DNA of 64,000 nt, from assembly GCA_016124615.1 (NCBI GenBank), contig WGNF01000003.1, positions 620,001-684,000 of the forward strand, read 5' to 3'. Below, in pieces: positions 9,950 to 18,633 of the stretch. The number at the start of each line of letters is the position of its first letter. The stretch's first letter is position 1. The stretch is from Paracoccaceae bacterium (GTDB taxonomy: Bacteria; Pseudomonadota; Alphaproteobacteria; Rhodobacterales; Rhodobacteraceae). The translations under genes were made by a program, and so were the position numbers. The notes under the pieces were generated by a model that was not told the DNA's origin, did not search any database, and saw nothing but the letters and a program-made list of their open reading frames with translations.

Positions 9950-10699
9950 TTATTGCAGCGTGCTTTCCCAGTTGAAATGGCGGATCAGGAAATCCGCGAT
10001 GTAGCCGACCGAATGGGTGGCGATCAGCGCGGCGAACAGGATCAGCATAACCCCCATCGCCTTTTCCACCAGTCCCAGATAGCGCCGGTTGCGCCCGACC
10101 CAAGCCAGAAACGGCCGCGCGAAAATGGCCGCGATCACGAAGGGCAGCGTCATCGCCAGCCCGTAGACCAGCAAAAGCCCGCCGCCGCGCACCAGATCGC
10201 CCGAGCCGCTGGCCACGAACAGGATCGCCGCCAGCGCCGGGCCGACGCAGGGCGTCCAGCCAAAGCCGAAGGCCAGCCCCATCACATAGGCGCCGATCAG
10301 CGTGGTCGGGTTCGTCTTCGACTCGATCCGCGCCTCGCGGTACAGGAACGGGATCCGCACCAGCCCGAGGAAATGCAGCCCGAACAGCGCCAGCACCGCC
10401 GCCGCGACCCAGGACAGCTGGTTTTTCCACTGGATGAAGGCCGATCCCAGCGCGGTCGCCCCCAGCCCCAGCAGCACGAAAATCGTCGTCACCCCCAGCG
10501 CGAAGGCCACCGCCGAGATCACCAGCCGCCGGTGCGCGCCCGGCGCAAGCCCGCCGGGGCTGCCGTCGCCGCGCAGATCCTGCATTGAAATTCCGGCCAT
10601 GTAGCACAGGTAAAACGGCACGATGGGCAGGATGCAGGGCGACAGGAACGACAGGATGCCTGCCACCGCCGCGCCGCCAAACGAGATGTCGAAGTTCAT
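9950..10699 (-). CDS. soxV: CcdA-type membrane thiol transporter SoxV
   Basis: From ATG at 10699: MNFDISFGGAAVAGILSFLSPCILPIVPFYLCYMAGIS; CcdA/DsbD fold. The longer ORF start looks spurious. Confidence 0.9.
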   Translation of the reverse strand: MNFDISFGGAAVAGILSFLSPCILPIVPFYLCYMAGISMQDLRGDGSPGGLAPGAHRRLVISAVAFALGVTTIFVLLGLGATALGSAFIQWKNQLSWVAAAVLALFGLHFLGLVRIPFLYREARIESKTNPTTLIGAYVMGLAFGFGWTPCVGPALAAILFVASGSGDLVRGGGLLLVYGLAMTLPFVIAAIFARPFLAWVGRNRRYLGLVEKAMGVMLILFAALIATHSVGYIADFLIRHFNWESTLQ

Positions 10700-10728
10700 C
10701 TGCTGTGCGCCTTGCTGAATATCCAGAA

Positions 10729-10744
10729 ACAAATTACGATTTGT
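10729..10744. promoter_or_regulatory. Inverted repeat ACAAAT-TACG-ATTTGT in the soxV-soxS divergent promoter (candidate operator)
   Basis: 6-bp perfect arms with 4-bp spacer in a 70-bp divergent intergenic region. Confidence 0.5.
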
Positions 10745-10769
10745 ATATGCTTTGAGGGAGGCGTCAATC

Positions 10770-11174
10770 ATGCAGGTCGGTCCAGCCGCGCGGCGCCGCG
10801 GCTTTGGCGTCGCCGCGATCCTTGCCACGCTGGTGCTTGCCGCCGCCCCGGCGCAGGCGGCGTTGCAGCTGATCATGTTCGAACAGCCGGGCTGCCCGTG
10901 GTGCGCACGCTGGGATGCCGCCATCGCGCCGATCTACCCCAAGACCACCGAGGGCGCCGAGGCGCCGCTGACCCGGATGGATATTCACGCCGCCCTGCCC
11001 GCCGACATCAAGCTGGCCCGCGCGCCGCAGTTCACCCCGACCTTCGTGCTGTTGCAGGACGGCAGCGAAGTCGGTCGCATCGAGGGCTACCCCGGCGAGG
11101 ATTTCTTCTGGGGCATGCTCGACGGCCTTCTGGCCCGCGCCGTGCCGCCGCTGCCGACCGGGCCCAAGACATGA
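10770..11174 (+). CDS. soxS: SoxS-like periplasmic thioredoxin
   Basis: MQVGPAARRRGFGVAAILATLVLAAAPAQAALQLIMFEQPGCPWCARWDAAIAPIYPKT; CPWC motif; divergent from soxV. Confidence 0.85.
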   Translation: MQVGPAARRRGFGVAAILATLVLAAAPAQAALQLIMFEQPGCPWCARWDAAIAPIYPKTTEGAEAPLTRMDIHAALPADIKLARAPQFTPTFVLLQDGSEVGRIEGYPGEDFFWGMLDGLLARAVPPLPTGPKT

Positions 11175-11617
11175 CGCGGCCCGCGCTTCTGGCCGCGCTG
11201 TTCGCGCTTCTGGCCGCCCCGGCGCTGGCCGACCCGCCGACCGTGGTCACCATCACCGGCACCTTCGACGACGCCACGTTCGAGCTGCAGAACGCCATCA
11301 CCAACGCCGGTCTGGTGATCGATTCGGTCAGCCATACCGGCGACATGCTGGAACGCACCAAAACCGCCGTCGGTGCCACCCGGACGATCTTCACCCATGC
11401 CGATGTCTTCAGCTTCTGCTCGGCCAAGGTCAGCCGCGAGGTGATGGAGGCCGATCCGATGAACGTTCAGTTCTGCCCCTACCACATCTTTGTCGCCGAA
11501 CAGCCAGAGGCGCCGGGGCGCATCCTGATCGGCCATCAGGTCTATACCGGCCCGGCAATGGACAAGGTGAACGCGCTGCTGGACGGCATCATCAAGGATG
11601 CGCTGTCCAGCAACTGA
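11171..11617 (+). CDS. DUF302 domain-containing exported protein
   Basis: MTRPALLAALFALLAAPALADPPTVVTITGTFDDATFELQNAITNAGLVIDSVSHTGDML; overlaps the soxS stop (ATGA). Confidence 0.7.
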   Translation: MTRPALLAALFALLAAPALADPPTVVTITGTFDDATFELQNAITNAGLVIDSVSHTGDMLERTKTAVGATRTIFTHADVFSFCSAKVSREVMEADPMNVQFCPYHIFVAEQPEAPGRILIGHQVYTGPAMDKVNALLDGIIKDALSSN

Positions 11618-11629
11618 CCGGCTGCGCCG

Positions 11630-12196
11630 TCAGAACTCGCCGGTCGATGCCTTGTCGAGGATGGCCAGCATCGTGGCGCGCACCTTTTCGGCCTCGGGCA
11701 GCAGCTCGGGCGGCAGCGGGCGGCCGCCGTGGATCATCATGTCCATGTCCAGCGTGTAAAGCCACAGCGCCCCGGTCTTGTCCTCGACCAGCGCGACGCG
11801 GCAGGGCAGATAGGCGGAATAGGCTTCCGAGTAATCTACCATCTTCGCCGCTGTCAGCGGGTTGCAGTAAAGGTAGATCTTCAGCTTGCGCCAGGGCTTG
11901 CCCTGCATCGCGGCGATCTGGTCGCCCAGCGGCAGCGACCCCACGTCCTTGATGTTCTCGGCCAGCGCCACCGACTGGATCGACTGATCCACATCGTCGA
12001 AACTGAGCCCGGCGGCCACCTTGCGCTTCCACACCGTCGCATCGGCCGCGTTGCCGGTTGCGGCCAGCCGTTCGGCCATGTGCCAGTACACCATCGGCGC
12101 CTGCGGGTCGAACCCGGAAAAGACCCAGGCGCCGTAGCCCAGACCCAGCACCGCCGCCAGCCCGATCAATGCCAGCACATTACGCAGAAACGTCAT
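11630..12196 (-). CDS. DUF302 domain-containing membrane-anchored protein
   Basis: 188 aa; N-terminal TM helix; KIYLYCNPLTAAKMVDYSEAYSAYLPCRVALVEDKTGALWLYTLDMDMMIHGG is DUF302-like. Confidence 0.7.
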   Translation of the reverse strand: MTFLRNVLALIGLAAVLGLGYGAWVFSGFDPQAPMVYWHMAERLAATGNAADATVWKRKVAAGLSFDDVDQSIQSVALAENIKDVGSLPLGDQIAAMQGKPWRKLKIYLYCNPLTAAKMVDYSEAYSAYLPCRVALVEDKTGALWLYTLDMDMMIHGGRPLPPELLPEAEKVRATMLAILDKASTGEF

Positions 12197-12292
12197 CCGC
12201 AGCCTCCCCGCCTCAGGAACGTATCCGTTTTAGAGAATATAACCGACGATCCGGCGCCGCTTGTCAAGCACCGATGCCGCGCCCTGCCCCGG

Positions 12293-13549
12293 TCAGCCGT
12301 AACGCGCCGCGGTCAACCCCTCGAACGAGATCTCGGGCGTCCGGCCCAGCACCAGATCGGCGACCGCGCGGCCAGAGCCGCAGGCCATCGTCCAGCCCAG
12401 CGTGCCATGCCCGGTGTTGAGGTAGAGGTTGGGATATTGCGTCGGCCCCAGCACCGGGGTGCCGTCGGGCGTCATGGGCCTGAGCCCGGTCCAGCCCTCG
12501 GCCCGCTCAAGATCGCCGCCGCCGGGAAAGAGATCGCCGATGACGTGCCGCACCGTGTCGGTGGCATGCGGCCCCAGACGGTTGGAATAGCCCGCGATCT
12601 CGGCCTGACCGGCGACGCGGATCCGGTCGCCCAGCCGGGTGATCGCAACCTTGTGGGTCTCGTCCATGATGGTCGATTGCGGCGCCCGCGCGTCATCGGT
12701 CACCGGCAGCGTGACGGAATAGCCCTTCACCGGGTAGACCGGCAGCCGCAGCCCGACCGGTTTCAGCAGGCGGGGCGCATAGCTTCCCAGCGCGCAGACA
12801 TAGGCATCGCCGGTCACCCGGCCCATCTGGTTGGTATCGACGCCAACGACGCGGCCGTTTTCCACCGCGATCTGCTCGATGGTCTGGGCATAGTGGAACT
12901 GCACCCCCAGCGCGGCGGCCTTGTCGGCCAGCGCCATCGTGAACATGCGGCAATCCCCGGTGCGGTCGGCGGTCAACCGCAGGCCCCCCACGAACTTGTC
13001 GCGCACCCCGGCCAGCGCCGGTTCCACCGCCACGCAGCCGTCGGGGTCAAGTACTTCGAAGGGCGAGTCGAACTCCGCCAGGATTGCCTGATCGGCCTTC
13101 GAGCCCTTCAGCTGCTTTTCGGTCCGGAACAATTGCAGCGTGCCCTGCGCGCGGCCGTCATATTCGATCCCGGTTTCGGCGATCAGGTCGGGCAGCACGT
13201 CGCGGCTGTAGTTCGAGATCCGCACCATCCGCGACTTGTTCAGCGCATAGCTTTTCTCGTTGCAATTCATCAGCATCTGCGCGCCCCAGACCCACATCGT
13301 CGGGCTGATCAGCGGCCAGATGAACAGCGGGCGCCGCTTCATGAACAGCCACTTCACCGCCTTCATCGGGATCCCCGGCGCGGCCCAGGGCGAGGTCATG
13401 CCATAAGACAGCTCGCCCGCGTTGGCATAGCTCGTCTCCAGCCCCGGCCCGGCCTGACGGTCCAGCACGATGACCTCGGCGCCCGCGCGCGCAAGGTAGT
13501 AGGCCGTGGTGACACCGATCACCCCTGCCCCCATCACGACAATCTTCAT
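12293..13549 (-). CDS. dadA: D-amino acid dehydrogenase (FAD-dependent)
   Basis: MKIVVMGAGVIGVTTAYYLARAGAEVIVLDRQAGPGLETSYANAGELSYGMTSPWAAPGIP; C-terminal NTGHGTLGWTMACGSGRAVADLV. Confidence 0.88.
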   Translation of the reverse strand: MKIVVMGAGVIGVTTAYYLARAGAEVIVLDRQAGPGLETSYANAGELSYGMTSPWAAPGIPMKAVKWLFMKRRPLFIWPLISPTMWVWGAQMLMNCNEKSYALNKSRMVRISNYSRDVLPDLIAETGIEYDGRAQGTLQLFRTEKQLKGSKADQAILAEFDSPFEVLDPDGCVAVEPALAGVRDKFVGGLRLTADRTGDCRMFTMALADKAAALGVQFHYAQTIEQIAVENGRVVGVDTNQMGRVTGDAYVCALGSYAPRLLKPVGLRLPVYPVKGYSVTLPVTDDARAPQSTIMDETHKVAITRLGDRIRVAGQAEIAGYSNRLGPHATDTVRHVIGDLFPGGGDLERAEGWTGLRPMTPDGTPVLGPTQYPNLYLNTGHGTLGWTMACGSGRAVADLVLGRTPEISFEGLTAARYG

Positions 13550-13790
13550 GGCAGCGTTCCCCTGTTGCGCGCGTCGTTCCGTCAACAGGCATGCACCACA
13601 AAAGCCACCCGCGCCAAGGCCCTGCGCGACATCCGCGCCCGATCCGGCCCGCGCCTGCCACTTTGCCGGGCAGCCGGGGAGGATCCCGGCGCGGCCTGGG
13701 GCCGGGCCGGGATCCGGCCTCCGCTGTGGCGGTCGCACATGACGCGCGCGCCCGGCCCTGCTAGAAGCGGGGCAACAGAGGGGGCGCGGG

Positions 13791-15050
13791 ATGAGCGGAC
13801 AGGCACAGTGGATCGGCACCGGCGGCAGCGATCTGGTCACGCGGGCGAGCCATCGCGACTGGCTGATGGCGCAGGCGACCGGGCTGATCGGCTTTTTCCA
13901 GCGCGCCGCGCTGAACCCGGTGGGCGGGTTCTTCGCCCTTGACGACGCCGGGCGCCCGCTGCCCCCCGGCCCCAAGGGCATGGTGCGCGGGCTGCACGAG
14001 ACGACGCGGATGGTGCATTGCTTCGCCATCGCGCATCTCTTGGGCCTGCCGGGCGCCGACCGGATGATCGACCACGGCATGGCCTTCCTGGCCTCGCACC
14101 ACCACGACCGGGCCAACGGCGGCTGGTTCTGGACGGTGAACGATGCGGGGCCGGTGGATGCCACCAAACAGGCCTATGGCCACGCTTTCGTGCTGCTGGC
14201 CGGCGCCTCGGCCAAGGTGGTGGGCCATCCCGGTGCCGATGCGCTGATCGCCGGGGTGACAGAGGTGCTGCGCGCCCGGTTCTGGGATGATGCGGCCGGG
14301 GCAACGACCGAGGAATACGGCCCCGACTGGTCGCCCTTGGGCGATTACCGTGGCCAGAATTCCAACATGCACCTGACCGAGGCGCTGATGGCGGCGTTCG
14401 AGGCGACCCATGACGCGACCTATCTGACGATGGCCGAACGCATCGCCGGGCTGATCATCGACCGCCACGCCCGCGCCGAGGGCTGGCGCGTCGCCGAACA
14501 TTTCCACGCCGACTGGTCGGTGGATCGCGGCTATGAGGGCGACCCGATGTTCCGCCCGGCGGGCACCACCCCCGGCCACGCGCTGGAATGGTCGCGCCTG
14601 CTGACGCAACTGTGGGAACTGGGCCAGCGCCGCCACGGCTGGATGATCGAGGCGGGGCGGGCGCTGTTCCTGCACACCTGCGCCATCGGCTGGGATGCGG
14701 CGCGCGGCGGGTTCTACTACACGCTCGACTGGAACGACCGACCGACGCGCAGCGACCGCTACTGGTGGCCCTGCGCCGAAGGCATCGGTGCCTCCGCCGT
14801 ACTGCGCCAGACCGGCGGCGATGCGCGGTTCGAGGAATGGTATCGCCGGATCTGGGATTTCACCGAACGCCAGCTGATCGACCACGATCACGGCGGCTGG
14901 TTCCCCGAGCTTGACGATGACCTGCGCCCGGTCAGCCGCGTCTTCACCGGCAAGCCCGACCTGTACCACGCGCTGCAGGCCTGCCTGATCCCGCTGCTGC
15001 CCGCCAGCGGCAGCATCACCCGCGGGCTGGCGGCGCAGGTCGCGGGCTGA
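13791..15050 (+). CDS. AGE family epimerase/isomerase
   Basis: 419 aa; (a/a)6-barrel motifs FFALDDAGRPLPPGPKGMVRGLHETTRMVHCFA ... RYWWPCAEGIGA. Confidence 0.82.
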   Translation: MSGQAQWIGTGGSDLVTRASHRDWLMAQATGLIGFFQRAALNPVGGFFALDDAGRPLPPGPKGMVRGLHETTRMVHCFAIAHLLGLPGADRMIDHGMAFLASHHHDRANGGWFWTVNDAGPVDATKQAYGHAFVLLAGASAKVVGHPGADALIAGVTEVLRARFWDDAAGATTEEYGPDWSPLGDYRGQNSNMHLTEALMAAFEATHDATYLTMAERIAGLIIDRHARAEGWRVAEHFHADWSVDRGYEGDPMFRPAGTTPGHALEWSRLLTQLWELGQRRHGWMIEAGRALFLHTCAIGWDAARGGFYYTLDWNDRPTRSDRYWWPCAEGIGASAVLRQTGGDARFEEWYRRIWDFTERQLIDHDHGGWFPELDDDLRPVSRVFTGKPDLYHALQACLIPLLPASGSITRGLAAQVAG

Positions 15051-15884
15051 TCAGGCCCAGTTCGCCTGATCCGGGTCGGGCAGCGGGATCGCGTCCAGCA
15101 GCTCGCGCGTGTAGGCCGCTTGCGGGTGGTCGAACACGTCGGCGGTGGCGGCGTTTTCCACGATCTCGCCCTGTTGCAGCACCATGACGCGGGTGCAGAG
15201 GCGGCGGATCACCGACAGGTCGTGGCTGATGAAGGCAAGCGTCAGGCCAAGGTCTTTCACCAGCCGTTCCAGCAGGTTCAGCACCTGCGCCTGACTTGAC
15301 ACATCCAGACCCGAGACGATTTCATCGGCCAGAATGAACTCTGGCGCCATCGCGATGGCGCGGGCAATGCCGATACGCTGGCGCTGGCCGCCCGACAGCT
15401 CGTGCGGGTAGCGGTTGCGGAAGGCGCGCGGCAGGCCGACATGGTCCAGTGCCTCGTCCACCCGCGCCGACACGCGGTCCAGCCCGTGCAGGCGCAACGG
15501 CCCCGCGATGATGCCCGCAACCCGGCGGCGCGGGTTCAGCGAGGACATCGGGTCCTGAAAGATCATCTGCATCCGCCGCCGCATCGGGCGCAAGGCGGCC
15601 TCGTCCAGATGGGTGATGTCGCGCCCGTCAAAGCGGATCGTGCCGCCGGTCGGCTCCAGCAGCCGGATCAGTGTGCGGCCCAGCGTCGATTTCCCCGACC
15701 CCGAGCCGCCGACGATGCCCACCACCGCCCCGCGCGGAATGTCGAAGCTCAGCCCCTTCAATATCTCCAGCCGGGGCGCGCGGCCGATCAGCGGCTTTTG
15801 CGTCATGTCGGCCAGCGACACGCGCAGGTTTTCCACCCGGATCAACGGCTCATCGGGCATCGCGCCACTCCGTCTCGGCGGCAT
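15051..15884 (-). CDS. Peptide-type ABC transporter ATP-binding protein (OppF/DppF-like)
   Basis: Walker A GGSGSGKSTLG, signature LSGGQRQRIGIARAIA. Confidence 0.9.
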   Translation of the reverse strand: MPPRRSGAMPDEPLIRVENLRVSLADMTQKPLIGRAPRLEILKGLSFDIPRGAVVGIVGGSGSGKSTLGRTLIRLLEPTGGTIRFDGRDITHLDEAALRPMRRRMQMIFQDPMSSLNPRRRVAGIIAGPLRLHGLDRVSARVDEALDHVGLPRAFRNRYPHELSGGQRQRIGIARAIAMAPEFILADEIVSGLDVSSQAQVLNLLERLVKDLGLTLAFISHDLSVIRRLCTRVMVLQQGEIVENAATADVFDHPQAAYTRELLDAIPLPDPDQANWA

Positions 15885-16728
15885 CCACTTCGGCGCGAAC
15901 CGCGTCGATCACCGCCTCGCTGACCGGCATCAGGCTGGCCCAGGGGTCGGTGTATTTCGGCGTCGCGGCCAAAAGCGCGGCGGAATAGGGATGCGCGGGG
16001 GCGCGGAAGAAATCGGCCACCGTGGTATCCTCCACCATCAGGCCCGCATAAAGCACCGACAGGCTTTGGCAGACCTTCGACACCACGCCCAGATCATGCG
16101 TCACGAACAGAAGCGTGGTGCCGTGGCGCGCCTGCATCGCCGCGATCAACCGCAGGATCTGCTTTTGCACCGTCACATCCAGCGCGGTTGTCGGCTCGTC
16201 CGCGATGATCAGGCGCGGCTCGGCGGCGAAGGCCGAGGCGATCAGGATGCGCTGCCGCATTCCCCCCGAAAGCTCGTGCGGATAGCTGCGCATCACCCGC
16301 GCCGGGTCGGGAATATGCACCTCGGCCAGCAGCTCCAACGCCCGCGCTTCGGCTTTAGCGCGTTTCCAGCCGAGGATATCCACCAGCCGGTCGGTGACCT
16401 GCCCGCCGATCCGGCGCGAGGGGTTCAGCGCGGTCAGCGGGTCTTGCGGGATCAGGGCGGCGTTGGCGCCGACGCGCTTGCGCCGCTCGGCCGGGGGAAG
16501 GCGCAACAGATCGACATCGCCCAACCAGATCTCGCCCTCCACCACCTCGACGGACCGCGGCAGGATGCCCAGCACCGCCTTGCCGATCATGCTTTTGCCG
16601 GCGCCGCTTTCACCCACCAGCCCGCGCACCTCGCCCGCCGCAACCTCCAGCGAGACCGACCGCAACAGCCGGGCGCCAGAGTCGCGCAGCGCGACCGACA
16701 GGTTTCTGATCCGCAGATACCCGCTCAT
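15850..16728 (-). CDS. Peptide-type ABC transporter ATP-binding protein (OppD/DppD-like)
   Basis: Walker A GESGAGKSMIG, LSGGMRQRILIASAFA, C-terminal oligopeptide-transporter motif. Confidence 0.9.
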   Translation of the reverse strand: MSGYLRIRNLSVALRDSGARLLRSVSLEVAAGEVRGLVGESGAGKSMIGKAVLGILPRSVEVVEGEIWLGDVDLLRLPPAERRKRVGANAALIPQDPLTALNPSRRIGGQVTDRLVDILGWKRAKAEARALELLAEVHIPDPARVMRSYPHELSGGMRQRILIASAFAAEPRLIIADEPTTALDVTVQKQILRLIAAMQARHGTTLLFVTHDLGVVSKVCQSLSVLYAGLMVEDTTVADFFRAPAHPYSAALLAATPKYTDPWASLMPVSEAVIDAVRAEVDAAETEWRDAR

Positions 16729-17603
16729 CGCAGCACCGGATCAAAGCGGTCCTTCAACCCTTCGCCGAACTGGCTGAAGCTGAGGACGGTGAGGAACAGC
16801 GCGATCAGCGGGAACACCAGCACCCACCACGCCTGATGGACGGAAATGCGCCCCTCGGCGATCATGCCGCCCCAGGTTGGCTGATCGGTGGAAATCGACA
16901 GGTTCACGAAGGACAGGATCGCCTCGACAATCACCGAGATGCCCATTTCCAGCGACAAAAGCGCGACGATGGTGGGCAGCACGTTGGGCAGAATCTCGGC
17001 CAGCATGATGCGCCCGCGCGGCATTCCGGCAACCTGCGCCGAGGCAACGTAATCCATCGCGCCCTGATTCATCGCCTCGGCCCGGATCACGCGGGCAAAG
17101 CGGGTCCAGTCGATCACCACGATGGCGATGATGATCGACATCAGGCCCGGCCCCAACACCGCGATCAAGAGGATCGCGAACAGAACCGGCGGAAACGCCA
17201 TCCAGATATCCACCAGACGCGAGATGAGGCGGTCGGCCCAGCCCCGGAAATAGCCTGCGATCAGGCCAAGCGCCGAGCCGATGGTGGCGGTCAGCGTGCC
17301 CGCGACGAAGGCCACGATCAGCGCGACGCGCGCGCCCCAGATGATGCGGCTCAGCACGTCGCGGCCAAGGCTGTCGGTGCCCAGCCAAAAACCCGGCTCT
17401 GTCTGCGGCACCCAGAACGGCGGCAGGCGGCCCGACATCAGGTCTTGCGCCAGCGGGTCTTGCGGGCTGATCCACGGCGCCAGCAGCGCGGCCAGCAGCA
17501 CAAGCGCCAGCCAGCCGCCCGACAGCCAGAGCCGCAGGCCCAGACGGCGGCGGATTGCGGCGCGCCCGTCAAGCATGACGCAGCCGGGGATTGAGCGCGG
17601 CAT
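16725..17603 (-). CDS. Peptide-type ABC transporter permease (DppC-like)
   Basis: 292 aa; HPLGTDSLGRDVLSR-like FWLGTDSLGRDVLSRIIWGARVAL; BPD_transp_1 features. Confidence 0.9.
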   Translation of the reverse strand: MPRSIPGCVMLDGRAAIRRRLGLRLWLSGGWLALVLLAALLAPWISPQDPLAQDLMSGRLPPFWVPQTEPGFWLGTDSLGRDVLSRIIWGARVALIVAFVAGTLTATIGSALGLIAGYFRGWADRLISRLVDIWMAFPPVLFAILLIAVLGPGLMSIIIAIVVIDWTRFARVIRAEAMNQGAMDYVASAQVAGMPRGRIMLAEILPNVLPTIVALLSLEMGISVIVEAILSFVNLSISTDQPTWGGMIAEGRISVHQAWWVLVFPLIALFLTVLSFSQFGEGLKDRFDPVLR

Positions 17604-18612
17604 AGGTCATGTCCACCACCAGATTGACCGCGGTGAACAGCAGCGCAAAAACGATGACGATGCCCTGTATCAGCGGCAGATCGCGGTTGATCACCGCGTC
17701 GATGGCCATGTTGCCCAGACCCTCATAGGAAAATAGCCGCTCAACGATCACCGTGCCGCCGATCAGAAAGGTGAACTGCACCCCGATCAGCGTCAGCGTC
17801 GGCAGGATCGCGTTCGGCAGCGCCTCGCGCAGGATCACATGGTTCTCGCCATAGCCCTTGGTGCGGGTCAGCGTGACGTAATCAAGGTGCATGGTTTCCT
17901 TCAGCGATTGCTTCAGAAGCTGCCCGATGATCGCCGCCAACGGCAGCGCCAGCGCCAGCGCGGGCATGAACATGTGCGACAGCAGGTCGGCGGTCAGATC
18001 AAAGCGCAGCCGCAGCACGCTTTCGACCAGATAGAACTGCGTGGTGAACGGCAGCTTCAGATCCGGCGTGACCCGGCCCGAGATCTGGAACACCGGCACC
18101 AGCACCCCGAACAAGATGATCAAGAGCAGCCCCCACAGGAAATCCGGCACCGACATTGCCACGCCATTGGCCACGTCGATCCCCGCCTCCACCCGCGTGC
18201 CGCGCTTGCGGGTGCCGGTCAGCGCCGCCACCCCGCCCAGCAGAACCGCCATCACCAGCGCCATCACCGACAGTTCCAGCGTTGCGGGCAACCGCCCCAG
18301 CACCAGCCCCAACACCGGCTGCCGCAGCGAGATCGAGGTGCCGAAGTCGCCATGCAGCACGCCCCAGCCCCAGATCAGGAACTGCTGCGGGATCGACTTG
18401 TCGAAACCGTAAAGTGCGCGCAGCCGGTCAATATCGGCGGCGGTGGCATTCGGCGGCAGCATCATCGCGATCGGATTGCCGGGCACCACCCGGATCACCA
18501 CAAAGACGATCACCGCCACGCCAAACAGCGTGACGGCCGTGGTCGCGAGGCGCGCCAGTATGGTCCTGAGCAAAAGCACGATGGGTCTTTCCGGTCGGAT
18601 GGGGCGCGCCAC
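17569..18612 (-). CDS. Peptide-type ABC transporter permease (DppB-like)
   Basis: 347 aa; VFVVIRVVPGNPIAMMLPPNATAADIDRLRALYGFDKSIPQQFLIW. Confidence 0.9.
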   Translation of the reverse strand: MARPIRPERPIVLLLRTILARLATTAVTLFGVAVIVFVVIRVVPGNPIAMMLPPNATAADIDRLRALYGFDKSIPQQFLIWGWGVLHGDFGTSISLRQPVLGLVLGRLPATLELSVMALVMAVLLGGVAALTGTRKRGTRVEAGIDVANGVAMSVPDFLWGLLLIILFGVLVPVFQISGRVTPDLKLPFTTQFYLVESVLRLRFDLTADLLSHMFMPALALALPLAAIIGQLLKQSLKETMHLDYVTLTRTKGYGENHVILREALPNAILPTLTLIGVQFTFLIGGTVIVERLFSYEGLGNMAIDAVINRDLPLIQGIVIVFALLFTAVNLVVDMTYAALNPRLRHA

Positions 18613-18633
18613 GCGGGCACGCCCCGGCTAAGG

